Origin: Planctomycetota bacterium
GTDB lineage: Bacteria > Planctomycetota > SZUA-567
Assembly (NCBI GenBank): GCA_031278535.1
Contig: JAITKH010000223.1
Coordinates: 1 to 5,733 of the forward strand
Direction of reading: 5' to 3'
DNA: 5,733 nucleotides
A model generated the notes under the pieces. That model ran no database searches, was not told where the DNA came from, and worked only from the letters and a program-made list of their open reading frames with translations. A program made the translations under genes and the position numbers. The first letter of the stretch is position 1; every line of letters begins with the position of its first letter. Below, one piece after another: positions 1 to 5,693 of this stretch.

Positions 1-116
1 ATAATTCCATGGCCGCACCCGGGACAATAGTGGGTGGCGGTGGGAGCGGCGCCGCCCTTGCGGGAAAAAACATGATACAAGGAATCGGGCTTTTTCAATA
101 CGGGAACGGCGGTCAT
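1..116 (-). CDS. 2-oxoacid:ferredoxin oxidoreductase, beta (TPP-binding) subunit, N-terminal fragment
   Basis: This gene starts at 116 and runs off the left edge, so only 38 residues are present. Reading the minus strand gives an N-terminus beginning MTAVPVLKKPDSLYHVF and reaching THYCPGCGHGI at residues 28-38. The HYCPGCGHGI signature is the start of the thiamine-diphosphate-binding beta subunit of 2-oxoacid:ferredoxin oxidoreductases (KorB/VorB type). In that family the CxxC pair (Cys31, Cys34) helps hold a [4Fe-4S] cluster. The enzyme oxidatively decarboxylates a 2-oxoacid to an acyl-CoA and reduces ferredoxin in the cytoplasm. The start at 116 is preceded by AGAAGGA; an in-frame ATG at 125 overlaps that ribosome binding site and is less likely. 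The gene lies 70 nt downstream of the aminotransferase stop, on the same strand. The substrate (2-oxoglutarate, branched-chain 2-oxoacid or other) cannot be read from this fragment. Confidence 0.85.
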   Translation of the reverse strand, partial: MTAVPVLKKPDSLYHVFSRKGGAAPTATHYCPGCGHGI

Positions 117-186
117 TGCAAGCATCCTTCTGGCGGCCTGTCCAGGATTTCACCGGCCGGAAACGGGATTGGGGAAAAAAGGCGAT

Positions 187-1368
187 TCATTTTTCGGCCA
201 ACTGGCGGATGCGATCCAGCGCTTCCCGGATGATCGCGTCCGGATAGGTGAGGGAAATGCGGTAATAGCCGTCGCCGGTGACTCCATAGCCGCGTCCGGG
301 GGTGACGGCCACAGCCGCCCGCTCCAAAAGATCTTCCGCGAAAGCGGCCGAGGATCCATGATATTTCTCCGGCACCGGCGCCCAGACATAGATGGTCGCC
401 CGGGGGATATCCACCGGCCAGCCCGCCTTGTCCAATGCCTCGGCCACCATGTCGCGCCGACGCTTGTAGACGGCGTTTATCGGCGGGACAAGGGTTTCAA
501 TGCTGTCGAGAGCCTTGGCGGCGGCGAATTGGATGGCCCGGAGCATGCCGTTGTCGGCATTCTCCTTGACCAGCCTCAGGGCTTTGACGGCCGAGGGATT
601 GCCGACCACGCACCCAACCCGCCAGCCGGTCATGCTGAAGCCCTTCGAAAGCGAGTAAAACTCCACCGCCGTATCGGCGGCGCCGGGAACCTCCAAAATG
701 GACGGGGACTTGTACCCGTCATAGGCGTTTTCCGAATATGCCGAATCATGGCAGATCAGGATATTGTGCCGCCTGCCGAACTCCACAGCCTCGCGGAAAA
801 AATCAGGAGGCGCCACGGCGGTGGTGGGATTGTTCGGATAATTCAGCCAAAGCAACTTGGCCTGCTGCGAGACCTCCAGCGGTATTTCCCCAAAATCGGG
901 CAGCCAACCGTTAGTCTTGCGAAGGGGAAGATGCCAGGTGTTGGCCGAGCAAAATACATGTCCGATGTTATACGTCGGGTAGCCCGGCTGAGGCGCTATG
1001 CCCAGGTCTCCGGGATTGAGAAGCCCAAGGCAGAGCTGGACGATGGCATCCTTGGAACCGGAGGTGACGGCAATTTGTCCATTTTCCAAATCGACGCCGT
1101 AACGGCGGGAATAGAAACGTTTGATGGCGTCCGGCAACTCCGCCACCGGACAGTCGCAACCGTACCGATGCCGGTCGGGATCGGCGGAATTGGTGACGGT
1201 CCGGATCATCTCGCCAATGACGGGTTGCGGAGTGGGGCTGTCGGGATCGCCGATGCCAAGGGAAATGACCTTGACGCCGGCGGCTTTTTTTGCCGCAATC
1301 TTTCTCCGAAGATCGGCGAACAGATAGGGAGGAAGTTTTTCAATTCGATTCGCCAGCGGGAATTCCAT
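187..1368 (-). CDS. dapL: LL-diaminopimelate aminotransferase-like PLP aminotransferase (class I/II)
   Basis: A 393-residue fold-type I PLP aminotransferase. DapL enzymes convert tetrahydrodipicolinate plus glutamate to LL-diaminopimelate, a shortcut in lysine and peptidoglycan synthesis. The N-terminus (ANRIEKLPPYLFADL, residues 6-20), the ISLGIGDPD stretch (35-43) and the PGYPTYNIG region (128-136) match the DapL group. Active-site elements are visible: NYPNNPT (176-182), DSAY (208-211), the SLSK Schiff-base lysine at Lys242, TGWR with the phosphate-binding Arg250, and YRISLT with the substrate-carboxylate Arg370. The start at 1368 has an AGGAG ribosome binding site 7 nt upstream; an in-frame ATG 11 codons earlier lacks this support. 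Some positions differ from typical DapL, such as NNPTTAV for NNPTGAV and APQPGYP for PDPGYP. A different amino-acid substrate is therefore possible. The aminotransferase assignment is firm; the DapL specificity is inferred. Confidence 0.85.
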   Translation of the reverse strand: MEFPLANRIEKLPPYLFADLRRKIAAKKAAGVKVISLGIGDPDSPTPQPVIGEMIRTVTNSADPDRHRYGCDCPVAELPDAIKRFYSRRYGVDLENGQIAVTSGSKDAIVQLCLGLLNPGDLGIAPQPGYPTYNIGHVFCSANTWHLPLRKTNGWLPDFGEIPLEVSQQAKLLWLNYPNNPTTAVAPPDFFREAVEFGRRHNILICHDSAYSENAYDGYKSPSILEVPGAADTAVEFYSLSKGFSMTGWRVGCVVGNPSAVKALRLVKENADNGMLRAIQFAAAKALDSIETLVPPINAVYKRRRDMVAEALDKAGWPVDIPRATIYVWAPVPEKYHGSSAAFAEDLLERAAVAVTPGRGYGVTGDGYYRISLTYPDAIIREALDRIRQLAEK

Positions 1369-1426
1369 ACTGGTCTCCTGGGTCGGACGGGGAATATGCA
1401 ATGAGGATTCGGCGCCCTCCCGCCAG

Positions 1427-1458
1427 AAAAATCCGCCCGCGAGCCATTCGCGGGCGGA
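1427..1458 (-). terminator. Strong intrinsic terminator of the outer-membrane barrel gene
   Basis: A perfect 11-bp GC-rich stem (1432-1442 pairing with 1448-1458) has a 5-nt loop at 1443-1447. Read on the minus strand, it is followed directly by five T residues (1431-1427). It begins 25 nt past the stop of the barrel gene at 1483. In the plus direction there is no T tract, so it acts on minus-strand transcripts only. Confidence 0.9.
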
Positions 1459-1482
1459 AAGAGAAGGCTGCGGTCGTTCACG

Positions 1483-2577
1483 TCAGAAACTGACACCATA
1501 GGTGCCCGTAACCAGATGGGATGAATACCTTTTGCCAAAACGGTAATCATAGTCGATCGCAAGGATGAAGCGATCATTTATCTGTATTTTCATGCCGGTT
1601 CCGATCGAGGCGATATAACGACTTGCCGGAGCGGAAGATATGATGTCCGAAGTGCCGATCACGGTGTTCCGGATTTGTCTGGCGCCGAACTGGGGCGTAA
1701 CGGCGGCCCGAATTTCCGGCGTCCAAAGGGAACGATTCCCGCCATAGGCGAGGAAATCGGAATAAAAGGTGCGGTTGACGGCAACGCCAATGGGCAACTG
1801 GGCTGAATTATGAGAAAGCCGGTCTATGGCAACGGGTTGACCTCCCTGATGGTAGGCAACGGGATTGTTGTGCAGACGGCTGTAGTCGAATCCAAGGTAC
1901 GGGGCGATGCGAACCTCGTTTTCCAAACACCAGACATAGCTGGCCTTAAAGCCTCCGGAAAGGATGGAATCGTTGTAATTGCCGTACCCTCCGGGAGTTC
2001 CCGCAAGAGATATCCTTTCCGAAGTCCATGAGAAGCCGGCGTAGGCGTCGACAAAGAAATTGCCGAACCCGGTGCCGCCATAAAGGGTCGCGTGAAAAGT
2101 GTCGCCATCTCCCCTGGCATATGCCGAAGGATCGGAATCGCCGGTTATCTTCCGTTCGTCATATCCCAAGGCCAGTCCAATGGCCGTGTATTCGCCGAAA
2201 AGCCGGGAAACGCCGGTGGCAAAGCCGGCGCTTCTGAAATCGTAGGCGCCATAATTTCCCGTTGCCTTCATCTTGTCGAACTGCATGAAGGGGGTATCCC
2301 ACATCACCCAGTTGGAATTGGGGCCGCAAATGGCGGCACCGCAAATGGGGGAGGCCAGGCTGGTATTCGAGGAAACGGGAATGGCTTGGGCTTGGGAATG
2401 GGCCGTTTGCGTATAGTCCGCCACCGACGGGATCGTGTCCCTGAAAACGCGTTGGGCCGAAATTGAAGCAACCGAAAGGTGCGGCAGCAAAATGCCGTCC
2501 GCCGTCAGGGCGACGGAAACGAATCCAAACAGCAAAGCCACCGTGGCCATTCTCGCTTGCCCGAGTGTACCAGTCAT
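1483..2577 (-). CDS. Autotransporter beta-domain outer-membrane protein with almost no passenger
   Basis: A 364-residue exported protein. Residues 1-25 form a signal-peptide-like segment: Arg9, then a hydrophobic run ATVALLFGFVSVALTA. Cleavage could fall near Ala26 or Ala41. Residues 26-88 are low-complexity, Ser/Ala/Gln-rich linker with a Cys79-Cys84 pair. From about residue 89 (WVMWDTPFMQFDKM) to the end the pattern is that of an autotransporter barrel domain: alternating hydrophobic strands, a YDFRSAGFATGVSRLF block (111-126), GLALGYDE (134-141), a GDGDTFHATLYGGTGFGNFFVDAYAG-like block (156-181) and a C-terminal Phe (GTYGVSF) as recognised by the BAM machinery. The start at 2577 has GGAGGAGA 7 nt upstream. 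A full passenger domain is missing, so the protein is either a stand-alone barrel porin/adhesin or a degraded autotransporter; its cargo or ligand is unknown. It has its own promoter and terminator. Confidence 0.8.
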   Translation of the reverse strand: MTGTLGQARMATVALLFGFVSVALTADGILLPHLSVASISAQRVFRDTIPSVADYTQTAHSQAQAIPVSSNTSLASPICGAAICGPNSNWVMWDTPFMQFDKMKATGNYGAYDFRSAGFATGVSRLFGEYTAIGLALGYDERKITGDSDPSAYARGDGDTFHATLYGGTGFGNFFVDAYAGFSWTSERISLAGTPGGYGNYNDSILSGGFKASYVWCLENEVRIAPYLGFDYSRLHNNPVAYHQGGQPVAIDRLSHNSAQLPIGVAVNRTFYSDFLAYGGNRSLWTPEIRAAVTPQFGARQIRNTVIGTSDIISSAPASRYIASIGTGMKIQINDRFILAIDYDYRFGKRYSSHLVTGTYGVSF

Positions 2578-2601
2578 AACGAAATCTCCTCCGAAAGGTC
2601 C

Positions 2602-2624
2602 CGGTTCAACTATGGCCGGAACCG
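2602..2624 (-). other. Stem-loop at the predicted 5' end of the barrel-gene mRNA
   Basis: A 6-bp inverted repeat (CGGTTC at 2602-2607, GAACCG at 2619-2624) has an 11-nt loop. It sits between the predicted transcription start (about 2624) and the ribosome binding site. Leader stem-loops at the extreme 5' end are known to stabilise some outer-membrane-protein mRNAs; that role here is inferred. Confidence 0.35.
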
Positions 2625-2630
2625 TTTTCC

Positions 2631-2659
2631 ACTATATCCATACTTATAGAAGGTTGCAA
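2631..2659 (-). promoter_or_regulatory. Sigma70-type promoter of the outer-membrane barrel gene
   Basis: On the minus strand, TTGCAA (2659-2654, 4 of 6 matches to the -35 consensus) is followed by an exact 17-nt spacer and TATAGT (2636-2631, 5 of 6 matches to the -10 consensus). Transcription would start near 2624, leaving a leader of roughly 47 nt before the ATG at 2577. It is the best-matching promoter seen in the divergent spacer and points the right way. Confidence 0.6.
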
Positions 2660-2680
2660 GTTTTTTTTCGCGATTTTCCC

Positions 2681-2709
2681 TTGATCATCCCCCCTTCTTT
2701 TCATAGAGT
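2681..2709 (+). promoter_or_regulatory. Possible promoter of hslV and the ybaK-family gene
   Basis: TTGATC (2681-2686) and TAGAGT (2704-2709) are separated by 17 nt, each matching four of six sigma70 consensus positions. The predicted leader is about 70 nt and very T-rich. Although hslV is a heat-shock gene in enterics, I see no sigma32 pattern (CTTGAAA with CCCCAT) at correct spacing. The call is weak because AT-rich spacers yield such matches by chance. Confidence 0.35.
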
Positions 2710-2787
2710 GCGCATATCCGGAAAAATTATCGGGGAAAATTGATTTTTGTTTTTGTATTTTTTTGTACCGAATCGAAAAGGGAAGAC

Positions 2788-3336
2788 ATGAGGCCGCACG
2801 AGGACGCACGCATAAGAGGCACCACAATTCTTGCAGTTCGCCGGAATGGCCAGGTAGCCATAGGCGGCGACGGCCAGGTTACCCTTGGCAGCCAGATGAT
2901 CAAGGGAACGGCCCGAAAAATCCGCTCGCTCGCCGACGGGAAGGTGAAGGTTGGTTTCGCCGGAGCGGTTGCCGACGCTTTCGCGCTTCTGGATCGCTTC
3001 GAGAAGAAATTGGCCGAACATAATAACCTGATTACCCGGGCGGCCATCGAGATGGCCAAGGAATGGAGAACCGACAGGGTGCTGCGCCGGCTCGAAAGCA
3101 GCATCATTGTGGCGGATCGTGAAAAAATCCTGCTTTTGGGCGGCGGCGGCGACGTCATCGAGCCGGACGACGACGCCATGTCCATCGGATCCGGTTCCGG
3201 CTTCGCCCTGGCCGCCGCCCGAGCCCTCTTGCGTCATAGCAGCCTGGCGGCCGGGGATATTGTACGGGAATCCCTCAACATCGCCGGCGACATCTGTATT
3301 TACACCAACAACAACATTGTTGTGGAAACGCTCTGA
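2788..3336 (+). CDS. hslV: ATP-dependent protease proteolytic subunit HslV
   Basis: A 182-residue HslV peptidase. Twelve subunits form the double-ring chamber that degrades proteins unfolded by the ATPase HslU in the cytoplasm. Residues 12-45 (TTILAVRRNGQVAIGGDGQ, then TLG and the KGTARK stretch) match HslV closely. After removal of an 11-residue propeptide ending in Arg-Gly, Thr12 becomes the catalytic N-terminal threonine. Lys44 aligns with catalytic Lys33 and Ser135 with Ser124 of the E. coli enzyme; EWRTDRVLRRLE (92-103) and AGDICIYTN (166-174) are also family signatures. The start at 2788 is chosen because it gives a short propeptide and has AAGGGAAG just upstream. An in-frame TTG at 2740 would add 16 implausible, Phe/Val-rich residues. 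The usual partner gene hslU does not follow; a YbaK-family gene does, 21 nt downstream. Confidence 0.95.
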   Translation: MRPHEDARIRGTTILAVRRNGQVAIGGDGQVTLGSQMIKGTARKIRSLADGKVKVGFAGAVADAFALLDRFEKKLAEHNNLITRAAIEMAKEWRTDRVLRRLESSIIVADREKILLLGGGGDVIEPDDDAMSIGSGSGFALAAARALLRHSSLAAGDIVRESLNIAGDICIYTNNNIVVETL

Positions 3337-3357
3337 CCCCCGTCGCGAGGGAAGGCC

Positions 3358-3822
3358 ATGTCTGTGGAAACAGTGAAAACCCATCTTGCGAAATACATGG
3401 CCGGCCAACGCATACGGTTTATGCCCGAACTTACGGCAACGGTCGAATTGGCGGCGGCGGCCATCGGGGTGGAACCCGCCCGCATCGCCAAGACCCTGGC
3501 CATTCGTCTCAAAGGCGGAGGCGATGCCGTCATTCTGGTAATGAAGGGAACCGCCCGTCTTGACAACGCCAAGTTTAAGGCACGATTCGGCACCAAGCCG
3601 ATCTTCATCCGGAAGGAAGAATGCCAGGCGTTGACCGGACATCCGCCGGGAGGCGTTTGTCCATTCGGCTTGCCGCCTGACTTGCCGGTTTACCTGGACC
3701 AGTCGCTCAGGGAATTTGATCGGTTGTTTCCCGCTGCCGGATCCGTGGATAATTTTGTAGACGCCAGTCCCGAGGAATTGGAGAGATGGACAGGCGGAGA
3801 ATGGGTGGATGTTTGCGTCTGA
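3358..3822 (+). CDS. YbaK/EbsC-family aminoacyl-tRNA deacylase-like protein
   Basis: A 154-residue single-domain protein of the YbaK/ProX family. These trans-editing enzymes hydrolyse mischarged aminoacyl-tRNAs, such as Cys-tRNA(Pro) or Ala-tRNA(Pro). Visible signatures are IAKTLAIR (43-50), with Lys45 at the position of the conserved catalytic lysine of YbaK; MKGTARLDNAKFK (62-74); LTGHPPGGVCPFGLP (92-106); VYLDQSLREFDRLFPAAGS (111-129); and a C-terminal WVDVC. The length is normal for the family. The GGVCPFGLP form resembles the EbsC-like subgroup whose exact tRNA substrate is often unassigned. The start at 3358 has GAGGGAAGG a few bases upstream and lies 21 nt after the hslV stop, so the two are probably one transcript. 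Both would serve protein quality control, one at degradation and one at translation; that link is an inference. Confidence 0.88.
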   Translation: MSVETVKTHLAKYMAGQRIRFMPELTATVELAAAAIGVEPARIAKTLAIRLKGGGDAVILVMKGTARLDNAKFKARFGTKPIFIRKEECQALTGHPPGGVCPFGLPPDLPVYLDQSLREFDRLFPAAGSVDNFVDASPEELERWTGGEWVDVCV

Positions 3823-3845
3823 CGCGTTGAAAAAAGCGCAGACGC
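3815..3845. other. Imperfect hairpin overlapping the ybaK-family stop codon
   Basis: GCGTCTG (3815-3821) pairs with CAGACGC (3839-3845). After a bulged A at 3822, CGC (3823-3825) pairs with GCG (3836-3838), leaving a 10-nt A-rich loop. The structure lies between two convergent transcription units and could mark the 3' end of either mRNA. No T tract follows it on either strand, so it is not a classical intrinsic terminator. A T6 run at 3883-3888 is preceded only by a 4-bp stem. The rest of the 101-nt convergent gap shows nothing clear. Confidence 0.35.
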
Positions 3846-3923
3846 CGTGATTCGCCGGCGATTGAAGGCAAGCGCGAATGGCTTTTTTGCCGTCCCATGG
3901 AATTTCCTGTCGCGCATCCGTTC

Positions 3924-4712
3924 CTATTTCCGGTTCATGGCCTTCTCCGTTTTTGCCCGCCAATCCTCCATGTCATGGCCAAACCACAGCTCGCAGCCGC
4001 AATTTTCCAGATGGCGCAACCTCTGTATGCTTCGATACCATCGGGGGACGTCGACGAGTACGCCCGAATTCGGCAACGCGCCTCCGAGGTTGGACGGGCC
4101 GTAGCAGGCGTCGCCGCAGAGGGCGATGCGCTTTTCATGGCCAGGGAGCCTGACCAGGAACGATTGATGCCCGGGCGTATGGCCCGGGGTGTGGATGCAG
4201 ACGAGGCTGCCGTCTCCGAAGAGATCGAAATCGGCATCGTCGGGAAGTTCAAGGTAATTGTATTCGCGGGTGTCCTTCAGATCGTTAAAAATATACGAAT
4301 TCCGTTGATTCGGAGCGGACCACCAGGCGAAGGGCAATTCCGATGCCCTGACCAGGAATTGCGCGTCGGGAAAGGAGGTCATTTCCCCGGCGTGATCGAT
4401 ATGGAGGTGCGAAAGGACGACGTGCGTCACCTCTGAAGGGTCAATGCCCGCCCTTGCCAGTTGCCGGGGCAGGCAGTCCTCCTCGGTGACGCGGATTTCG
4501 AGAAATCCGTCCACCGATTTCCCGTACCATTTTCGCGGATCGGCCAGGCCCCGGTGGTTGTGCCCGGTGTCGAACAGGACCACACCCCGGGGATGGCGGA
4601 AGGCAAACATGGGAATCGGGTGCTCGTAGGGCTCGCCCCAACTGGCGTTATCGAGAATGCCGCGATCAATGACATAGGATCCGCAACTGAACGGATACAT
4701 TTTCATTTCCAT
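3924..4712 (-). CDS. Metallo-beta-lactamase-fold lactonase, N-acyl homoserine lactonase family
   Basis: A 262-residue dinuclear-metal hydrolase that opens lactone rings. The HxHxDH metal motif is at His102-His104-Asp106-His107, followed by His178 in HTPGHTPGHQS, Asp201 in CGDACYGPS and His246 in FGHD. This is the full ligand set of AHL lactonases such as AiiA and BlcC/AttM. Tyr204, three residues after the bridging Asp, matches the active-site Tyr194 of AiiA. FDTGHNH (47-53) is the conserved early strand-turn. Length is close to the 250-260 residues usual for the family, and there is no signal peptide, so it is cytoplasmic. The start at 4712 has AAGGAG six nt upstream. It follows the ABC permease by 24 nt on the same strand, so it is probably co-transcribed. 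That context favours a lactone imported by, or derived from the cargo of, the transporter; AHL specificity is not proven by the motifs. Confidence 0.85.
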   Translation of the reverse strand: MEMKMYPFSCGSYVIDRGILDNASWGEPYEHPIPMFAFRHPRGVVLFDTGHNHRGLADPRKWYGKSVDGFLEIRVTEEDCLPRQLARAGIDPSEVTHVVLSHLHIDHAGEMTSFPDAQFLVRASELPFAWWSAPNQRNSYIFNDLKDTREYNYLELPDDADFDLFGDGSLVCIHTPGHTPGHQSFLVRLPGHEKRIALCGDACYGPSNLGGALPNSGVLVDVPRWYRSIQRLRHLENCGCELWFGHDMEDWRAKTEKAMNRK

Positions 4713-4736
4713 AGTCCTCTCCTTCGCTTCACTGTC

Positions 4737-5693
4737 CTATTCCGCCCGTTTGGCGGCGAAGCGGTCGAAGGCGACCGCGAACAGGATGAAGATGCCGATG
4801 ACCACCTGGTGCCAAAAGGTGTTGACGTTCAGGAGGCTCAGACCGTTCCGGATGGTCGCCATGAGAATTGCGCCGAAGGCGGTGCCGATCATGTTGCCCT
4901 TGCCGCCGGACATGCTGGTGCCGCCGATGACGGTGGCGGCGATGGCGTCCATCTCGTAGGCGTTCCCCGCCTCGGGGATCGCCGCTTCGCTCCGGGAAGC
5001 CAAAATGACCCCGGCCAGTGCGCAGAAAACGCCGCTCAGCATGAACACCAGGACCTTGATCCGCCCGACCGCGATCCCCACCAGCCTGGAGGCGTCCTCG
5101 TTGGAGCCGATGGACACGGTGTAGCGGCCGAAGCGAGTCTTGTAGAACAGGTAGTAGCTGATCGCGAGAAGTCCCAGGGTAATGATGATAGGCGTCGGCA
5201 CCACGCCGACATAGCCTTGGCCGATAAAACGGAATTCGGGAAAGCGCAGGCCATAGAGCGGAATGCCCTTGGTATACACATCGATCAGGCCGCGCAGAAT
5301 GCTCATGGAGCCGAGGGTGGCGATGAAGTAGGGAATGTCGAAGAGAGTGACGACGAGGCCGTTGAACAGCCCGATGCCGGCGCCGATGCACAGCACCAAC
5401 CCCACCGACAGGTAGATGTTCATGCCGTCGAGGAGGAAGGCGGCGACCAGCATGCTGCTGATGCCGACGATGGAACCGACCGACAGGTCGATGCCGCCCA
5501 TGGTGATGACGAAGGTCATGGCGAAGGCGACGATCGCCGTGAACACCGCCTGGCGCAGCCCAATCATGACGTTGGAAAAACTGAGAAAATGCGGCGAGAG
5601 AAGGCTCAGGGCGGCGAAGACGACGATATACACCGCGATGATGCCGATGCCGTTGACATCGAGCAGGGTTTTCAGCGGGGATCGCTTGTTCAT
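4737..5693 (-). CDS. Sugar-type ABC transporter permease (RbsC/BPD_transp_2 family)
   Basis: A 318-residue integral inner-membrane protein. RbsC-family permeases form the channel of importers for ribose, xylose, galactose, autoinducer-2 and related compounds, with a periplasmic binding protein and a double-domain ATPase. Hydrophobic segments lie near residues 13-33, 46-65, 70-88, 93-116, 121-138, 163-184, 212-232, 250-285 (probably two) and 296-312. Family signatures are TMGGIDLSVGS (64-74), the cytoplasmic coupling-loop stretch SIGSNEDASRLVGI (194-207) and GGTSMSGGKGNMIGTAFGA (257-275). Length is typical. The start at 5693 has GAGGAGGAGA upstream. No binding protein or ATPase lies inside the window; they are expected upstream, beyond 5733. 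The substrate cannot be read from the permease alone. Confidence 0.92.
   Translation of the reverse strand: MNKRSPLKTLLDVNGIGIIAVYIVVFAALSLLSPHFLSFSNVMIGLRQAVFTAIVAFAMTFVITMGGIDLSVGSIVGISSMLVAAFLLDGMNIYLSVGLVLCIGAGIGLFNGLVVTLFDIPYFIATLGSMSILRGLIDVYTKGIPLYGLRFPEFRFIGQGYVGVVPTPIIITLGLLAISYYLFYKTRFGRYTVSIGSNEDASRLVGIAVGRIKVLVFMLSGVFCALAGVILASRSEAAIPEAGNAYEMDAIAATVIGGTSMSGGKGNMIGTAFGAILMATIRNGLSLLNVNTFWHQVVIGIFILFAVAFDRFAAKRAE

Noticed and set aside
145..165. CCGGCCGG palindrome between the aminotransferase and the oxidoreductase gene.
   Set aside because: It is a short GC palindrome with no proper loop and no T tract, so it is not supported as a terminator or operator.
169..1404. Long open frame (411 codons) on the plus strand opposite the aminotransferase.
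   Set aside because: It mirrors the codon structure of the real minus-strand gene, shows no recognisable domain and is rich in Gly/Arg, as is typical of antisense frames in GC-rich DNA.
2680..2700. CTTGATC followed by a C6 run as a sigma32 heat-shock promoter for hslV.
   Set aside because: The C-rich element is only a few bases from the -35-like element, far short of the spacing sigma32 promoters need.
2740..2787. Upstream TTG start for hslV adding 16 residues.
   Set aside because: The added stretch is encoded by the T-rich spacer, is hydrophobic and unlike any HslV leader, and would put the catalytic Thr 27 residues in; the ATG at 2788 is better placed.
3867..3891. T6 run after a short inverted repeat as terminator of the hslV unit.
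   Set aside because: The stem preceding the T run is only 4 bp (AAGC/GCTT), too weak to call an intrinsic terminator.
2701..3963. Long open frame (420 codons) on the minus strand across hslV and the ybaK-family gene.
   Set aside because: It spans two clearly recognised plus-strand genes and their intergenic gap and the convergent spacer, with no domain match; it is an antisense shadow.
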